Source: an uncultured Anaerolineae bacterium
Lineage (GTDB): Bacteria; Chloroflexota; Anaerolineae; CG2-30-64-16
DNA length: 64,000 nucleotides
NCBI GenBank assembly: GCA_937124585.1
Contig: CAKZKT010000130.1
Span: forward strand, 17,615-81,614
Reading direction: 5' to 3'
A program made the translations under genes and the position numbers. Position 1 is the stretch's first letter; each line of letters opens with the position of its first letter. Positions 61,086 through 64,000 of this stretch are shown here, in pieces. The notes under the pieces were generated by a model. That model worked only from the letters and a program-made list of their open reading frames with translations, was not told where the DNA came from and did not search any database.

Positions 61086-63034
61086 CCGTCCTTCGTCCCC
61101 CGTCCTTCGTCATCCGTCATCTGCCGGTACCTCGCCCAGGTTTCTCGAATCAGCGCGTAATCCTCCTCGTCCAGCGGCTCACCGGTCGCGTCGATGTGGG
61201 TGACGAAGTAAAGCGCAGGCACGCCCAGTTGGGGCTGCAGCTGCGTGTACGCGCGCCACGTCGCGCGGTCGGGCATGGGCCAGTTGTCGGTATCAATCAA
61301 CGCCCGGGGACAGGCCAGCCGCGCCACCGCCGCGCGGCGCTGCATCGCTGCCAGCACGTCGCTCCCAATGTTGATGTCGTTCAGCCGGATCATATCCACC
61401 ACATCGGCCAGGTAGGGGTGCGGCGTGTGGGTGATGACCAACGCATCCGGCTTGACCCGTTTGGCTTCGTCGTAGAGGATGCTCAGGTAGCAGCGCATCA
61501 GCTCCAGGCCCCAGCTATCGCCGCATTTTACCATACCCGGCCCGCTGGGGATGCGCGCGGAGAAGTCCACCTTAAAGCCGTCGGCGTCGTAGCCCTCGGC
61601 GCTCAGCATCCGGCGGATGGCGGCGCGGAAGCGGCGCTCGAAGGCCGGGTGGGTGGGATCCACGGCCACGGGCAGGCCGGCTGCGTTACGGATGCACGCC
61701 TCGGGCGGCACGCCTTCCGGGTCCCAGGCCTTCAGCCAGAGCAGCACGCGGCGGCCCGCGCGGTGTTGCTCCCGGATGAAACCGGGCAGGTCGGGCCATT
61801 TGGCTTCGTCCATGGCGTTCTCGCCATAGGTCGCCTGCCACTTGTCGTCAATGACGACCGTGCCGGGGTTGATGCCGTGCGCAGACAACGTGGCCAGGAA
61901 GCCTTCGTACAGCGCCTGCCGCGCGTGATCCGGCGCGCGACCCCCGCGCTCGCGCGCGATGTTGCACTGCGCGCCCCAGCCGCAGAAGATCGGCTCGCGC
62001 CACCAGGCATTCCCGGGGTGGACGGCAGCAGGGCGGACGCCGTCCGCCCCTACGGCATGGGCGATGGTAGGGGCGGATGGCATCCGCCCGCCACCAGCAG
62101 GGTGGACGGCAGCAGGGCGGACGCCGTCCGCCCCTACGGCATGGGCGATGGTAGGGGCGGATGGCATCCGCCCGCCAGGGGCATGGTCATCCTCACGGCC
62201 GGCGCTCTGCAAATTGCCTGACGGGTGACGGGCTCTGGCTGCAGCGACGTGCGCGGCCAACGCCGCCCACTCGCTCTCTGCGAAATCGAAACCGATCGTC
62301 GGCAGGGTGTACTCGCCGTTGACCTCGGTGTAGCCCTCAAAGTCCAACGTGAGATGAAACGCGGCCTGGCGTCCATGATAGGTGTAGCGGGTGTACCGAT
62401 GGCCGCCCGCCGCCGCCTCGACGCCGAGCGCCAGCCACTTCCCCCTCTCCCCCGTGGGGAGAGGGCCAGGGTGAGTCGCAAGGGCGAACGCGAAGCAGAA
62501 CGGCGGCGGGGTGAAGAACCAATCGCCCCGGCCGGGCACCGGCACGCCCAGCAGGTCAATGGTGGCCGTGTCGCCGGGGGAGAAACAGGCGGCCTCGGCG
62601 CTGTTCGGTTCCGGCGTGAAGCCCTGCTGAAAGCGCTGGCCGGAGTAAAAGAAGCCCGACCCCCAACGCACGCGCGCCGACGCGTAGCCGCCGAAGTAAC
62701 AGGCCTCAGCCAGCCGGCCGCGGCCCCTCACCGTGATCTCGTAGACAAAGCGATGCGCCGCGCACTGGAAGCGATAGGTCTTATCCGCCCAGGTCGAGCT
62801 GCGCGCCCGCAGAGTGCAGAGGATCTGGTCTCCTTCCTCTGTCACTTGCCACTCATCGAATGCGACGGTGTCATCGCGATCGTGGAAGGGATGGACGTTG
62901 GACAGTACAAACAGCTCTGCCAGCCGTGCGCCGCTGCTGTCGTCAACGTAGACGAAGGGGCGGTCGGTCGGGAAGGAGAGGGAGTAACTCGCCGCATGCA
63001 GGATGCGCACCCCATTTTTGCAAGCGATGTACAT
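61082..63034 (-). CDS. GH31/GH36-like glycoside hydrolase with translated repeats
   Basis: The 650-residue hydrolase has an N-terminal beta-sandwich (about 1-330) and a TIM barrel (about 400-640). In the barrel VVIDDKWQATYGENAMDEAKWPD, RVLLWLKAWDPEGV, DADGFKVDFSARIP (likely nucleophile Asp, as in GH31 YicI KTDFGERIP) and DMIRLNDINIGSD can be read. The linker holds two in-frame copies of a 28-residue repeat (GGRMPSAPTIAHAVGADGV, RPAAVHPAG) encoded by an 84-bp tandem duplication. A further repeat adds THPGPLPTGERG in the beta-sandwich. ATG 63034 gives a normal start; upstream codons in the same frame belong to the permease gene. It overlaps the kinase-aldolase gene by ATGA. Confidence 0.78.
   Translation of the reverse strand: MYIACKNGVRILHAASYSLSFPTDRPFVYVDDSSGARLAELFVLSNVHPFHDRDDTVAFDEWQVTEEGDQILCTLRARSSTWADKTYRFQCAAHRFVYEITVRGRGRLAEACYFGGYASARVRWGSGFFYSGQRFQQGFTPEPNSAEAACFSPGDTATIDLLGVPVPGRGDWFFTPPPFCFAFALATHPGPLPTGERGKWLALGVEAAAGGHRYTRYTYHGRQAAFHLTLDFEGYTEVNGEYTLPTIGFDFAESEWAALAAHVAAARARHPSGNLQSAGREDDHAPGGRMPSAPTIAHAVGADGVRPAAVHPAGGGRMPSAPTIAHAVGADGVRPAAVHPGNAWWREPIFCGWGAQCNIARERGGRAPDHARQALYEGFLATLSAHGINPGTVVIDDKWQATYGENAMDEAKWPDLPGFIREQHRAGRRVLLWLKAWDPEGVPPEACIRNAAGLPVAVDPTHPAFERRFRAAIRRMLSAEGYDADGFKVDFSARIPSGPGMVKCGDSWGLELMRCYLSILYDEAKRVKPDALVITHTPHPYLADVVDMIRLNDINIGSDVLAAMQRRAAVARLACPRALIDTDNWPMPDRATWRAYTQLQPQLGVPALYFVTHIDATGEPLDEEDYALIRETWARYRQMTDDEGRGTKDG
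62016..62183. repeat. Two tandem 84-bp palindromic units inside the hydrolase gene
   Basis: The second unit starts at 62100, exactly 84 bp after the first at 62016, with essentially identical sequence. Each unit holds two palindromes (GGGCGGACGCCGTCCGCCC and GGGCGGATGGCATCCGCCC). 84 is a multiple of three, so the host frame is preserved and the unit is translated as 28 residues. The palindromes match the one at 55092-55115. Confidence 0.9.
62443..62465. repeat. CCCTCTCCCC hairpin repeat inside the hydrolase gene
   Basis: CCCTCTCCCC (62443-62452) pairs with GGGGAGAGGG (62456-62465), loop CGT, followed by CAGGGTGAG. It is read in frame as PLPTGERG. It is the same family as the element at 55005-55050. 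Confidence 0.8.
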
Positions 63035-63114
63035 AATGATTCCGATGGTTCCTGAACAACAAACGTGCGGCGCGGCTGCCCGACGCGCCGCACGTTGGCT
63101 CGATTTACTGCGCT

Positions 63115-64000
63115 CTAGCGGCCGCCCATGCCGGAGAAGCTGATCCCTTCCAGGAAGTAGCGCTGGAACGCGATGAAGATGAGGAGCACCGGCAGCATCA
63201 CCATCAGGCTGGCGGCCATCAGCCAGTGCCAGGCCGGCGCGCCGCCGGCCGCAGCCTCGAACTGGCGCAGCCCGAGCTGAAGCGTATATTTGGCCTCGCT
63301 CTGCAGGTAGAGCAACGGCCCCATGAAGTCCTGCCAGGCGCCCTGGAAGGTGAAGATGGCGACCGTGGCCAGTGCGGGCTTGGTCAACGGCAAAATGACG
63401 CTCCACCAGGTGCGCAGTTCCGAGGCGCCGTCTATCTTGGCGGCCTCCGAGAGTTCCATGGGGATGCCGCGCATGAACTGGCGGATCAGAAAGATGTTGA
63501 ACGCGCCGCCGCACCAGGCGGGCACGATCAGCGGCAGGAAGGTGTTCGTCCACACGCGCGAGCCCTGGAAGCCGAACGCCGGCAGCTTGGCGAACAGCAC
63601 GAACTGCGGGATCATCGTCACCACGCTCGGCAGCATCATGGTTGCCAGCACGAGCGAAAACAGGGTGTCGCGCGCTCGCCAGCGCAGACGTGCGAAAGAA
63701 TAGGCGACCAGCGACGACGAAAGCGTCATGCCGATCACGCCGGCCACCGTGATGATCACCGTGTTAAGGGTCCACTGCGGCCACATGCCGAAGCTGAACG
63801 CATCGCGATAGTTCTCCCACGCCAACCGGCTCGGGATCCAGTTCTTGCTCATGATCTCGCCGGGTTCTTTCAGTGAGGTGGACAGCATCCAGACAAACGG
63901 CACCAGGAAAAGGATGCTGATCCCGATCATCAACAACAGGGCGAGAAGCCTGTCCACAGTCCAGCCGCGCAGCCAGCGTCGCGGGTTGCGGATGGCGCTG
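63115..64000 (-). CDS. Carbohydrate ABC transporter permease (MalG-type), probably cut by window edge
   Basis: The protein is one of two membrane subunits of a sugar importer. Six hydrophobic helices are present (LLALLLMIGISILFLVPFVW first). The family start MLSTSLKEPGEI and the coupling loop MELSEAAKIDGASELRTWWSVILPLTKPALATV (in pieces) mark it as MalG/LacG-type. It ends FLEGISFSGMGGR, a typical C terminus. The first in-frame start in the window is GTG 63957, but the frame stays open to base 64000 with plausible N-terminal residues (IRNPRRWLRGW), so the real start may lie outside. It heads the glycosidase operon and probably imports its substrates. Confidence 0.9.
   Translation of the reverse strand, partial: SAIRNPRRWLRGWTVDRLLALLLMIGISILFLVPFVWMLSTSLKEPGEIMSKNWIPSRLAWENYRDAFSFGMWPQWTLNTVIITVAGVIGMTLSSSLVAYSFARLRWRARDTLFSLVLATMMLPSVVTMIPQFVLFAKLPAFGFQGSRVWTNTFLPLIVPAWCGGAFNIFLIRQFMRGIPMELSEAAKIDGASELRTWWSVILPLTKPALATVAIFTFQGAWQDFMGPLLYLQSEAKYTLQLGLRQFEAAAGGAPAWHWLMAASLMVMLPVLLIFIAFQRYFLEGISFSGMGGR

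Noticed and set aside
62016..62183. CRISPR array or transposon ends
   Set aside because: There are only two units, they abut each other with no spacer and no transposase is nearby; the sequence is a tandem duplication of palindromes.

Overview
The window is about 64 kb of high-GC DNA, probably from a member of the phylum Chloroflexota (Anaerolineae, Caldilineae or relatives). Support for this is indirect: dense same-strand operons with 4-bp start/stop overlaps, a secreted protein ending in a YLPLI motif that I associate with Chloroflexota exported proteins, a TPP-riboswitch YkoE-type ECF transporter, and the mix of anaerobic ferredoxin oxidoreductases with many sugar hydrolases. No 16S or ribosomal protein gene is present, so the assignment is an inference. 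No complete insertion sequence, phage region or CRISPR array was seen.

Layout. 0-8.3 kb is housekeeping: the 3' end of glnS, bacterioferritin, a glycerate 2-kinase, mobA, tRNA-Gly(CCC), greA-lysS, a glycosyltransferase with a VanZ-like protein, and scpA. 8.3-12.3 kb encodes one very large cell-wall protein: a TIM-barrel-like domain plus three amidase domains, two of them degenerate. 12.5-19.9 kb is a minus-strand operon for 2-ketoacid/aryl-acid metabolism (livG, livF, paaK, ACT protein, tungsten-type AOR, polyferredoxin, iorA, iorB). Its first two genes are wrecked and paaK carries a nonsense codon. 20-22.4 kb holds a LacI regulator and inositol-phosphate synthase sharing one 20-bp operator. 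22.4-27 kb is a TPP-riboswitch operon: an M28-like hydrolase and the YkoE/EcfT/EcfA-EcfA transporter. 27-32 kb has a PAP2-like membrane protein, SurE and a secreted phytase-like protein. 32-38.1 kb is a complete 2-aminoethylphosphonate uptake and degradation operon.

38.2-45 kb begins with intact genes (HNH nuclease, glycosyltransferase, PHP phosphoesterase) and then enters a decay zone. It contains a sugar-isomerase stub, a desaturase that has lost its first histidine box, a LacI repressor fused to the back half of a flavin oxidoreductase, a frameshifted cupin, and a second copy of the oxidoreductase 3' end. 45-64 kb is a carbohydrate island: GH2 beta-mannosidase, two GH38 alpha-mannosidases (one split), a twin metallo-beta-lactamase protein, an amylo-glucosidase-like enzyme, a kinase-aldolase fusion, a GH31-like hydrolase and an ABC sugar permease. 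A SagB-like lipoprotein, a two-helix membrane protein and a truncated toxin-antitoxin pair lie among them.

Two genome-scale processes stand out. First, many genes carry large internal deletions or point lesions. Second, short GC-rich palindromic repeats sit inside protein-coding frames of the carbohydrate island, usually preserving the frame, in one case splitting a gene, and in one case possibly having joined two genes.
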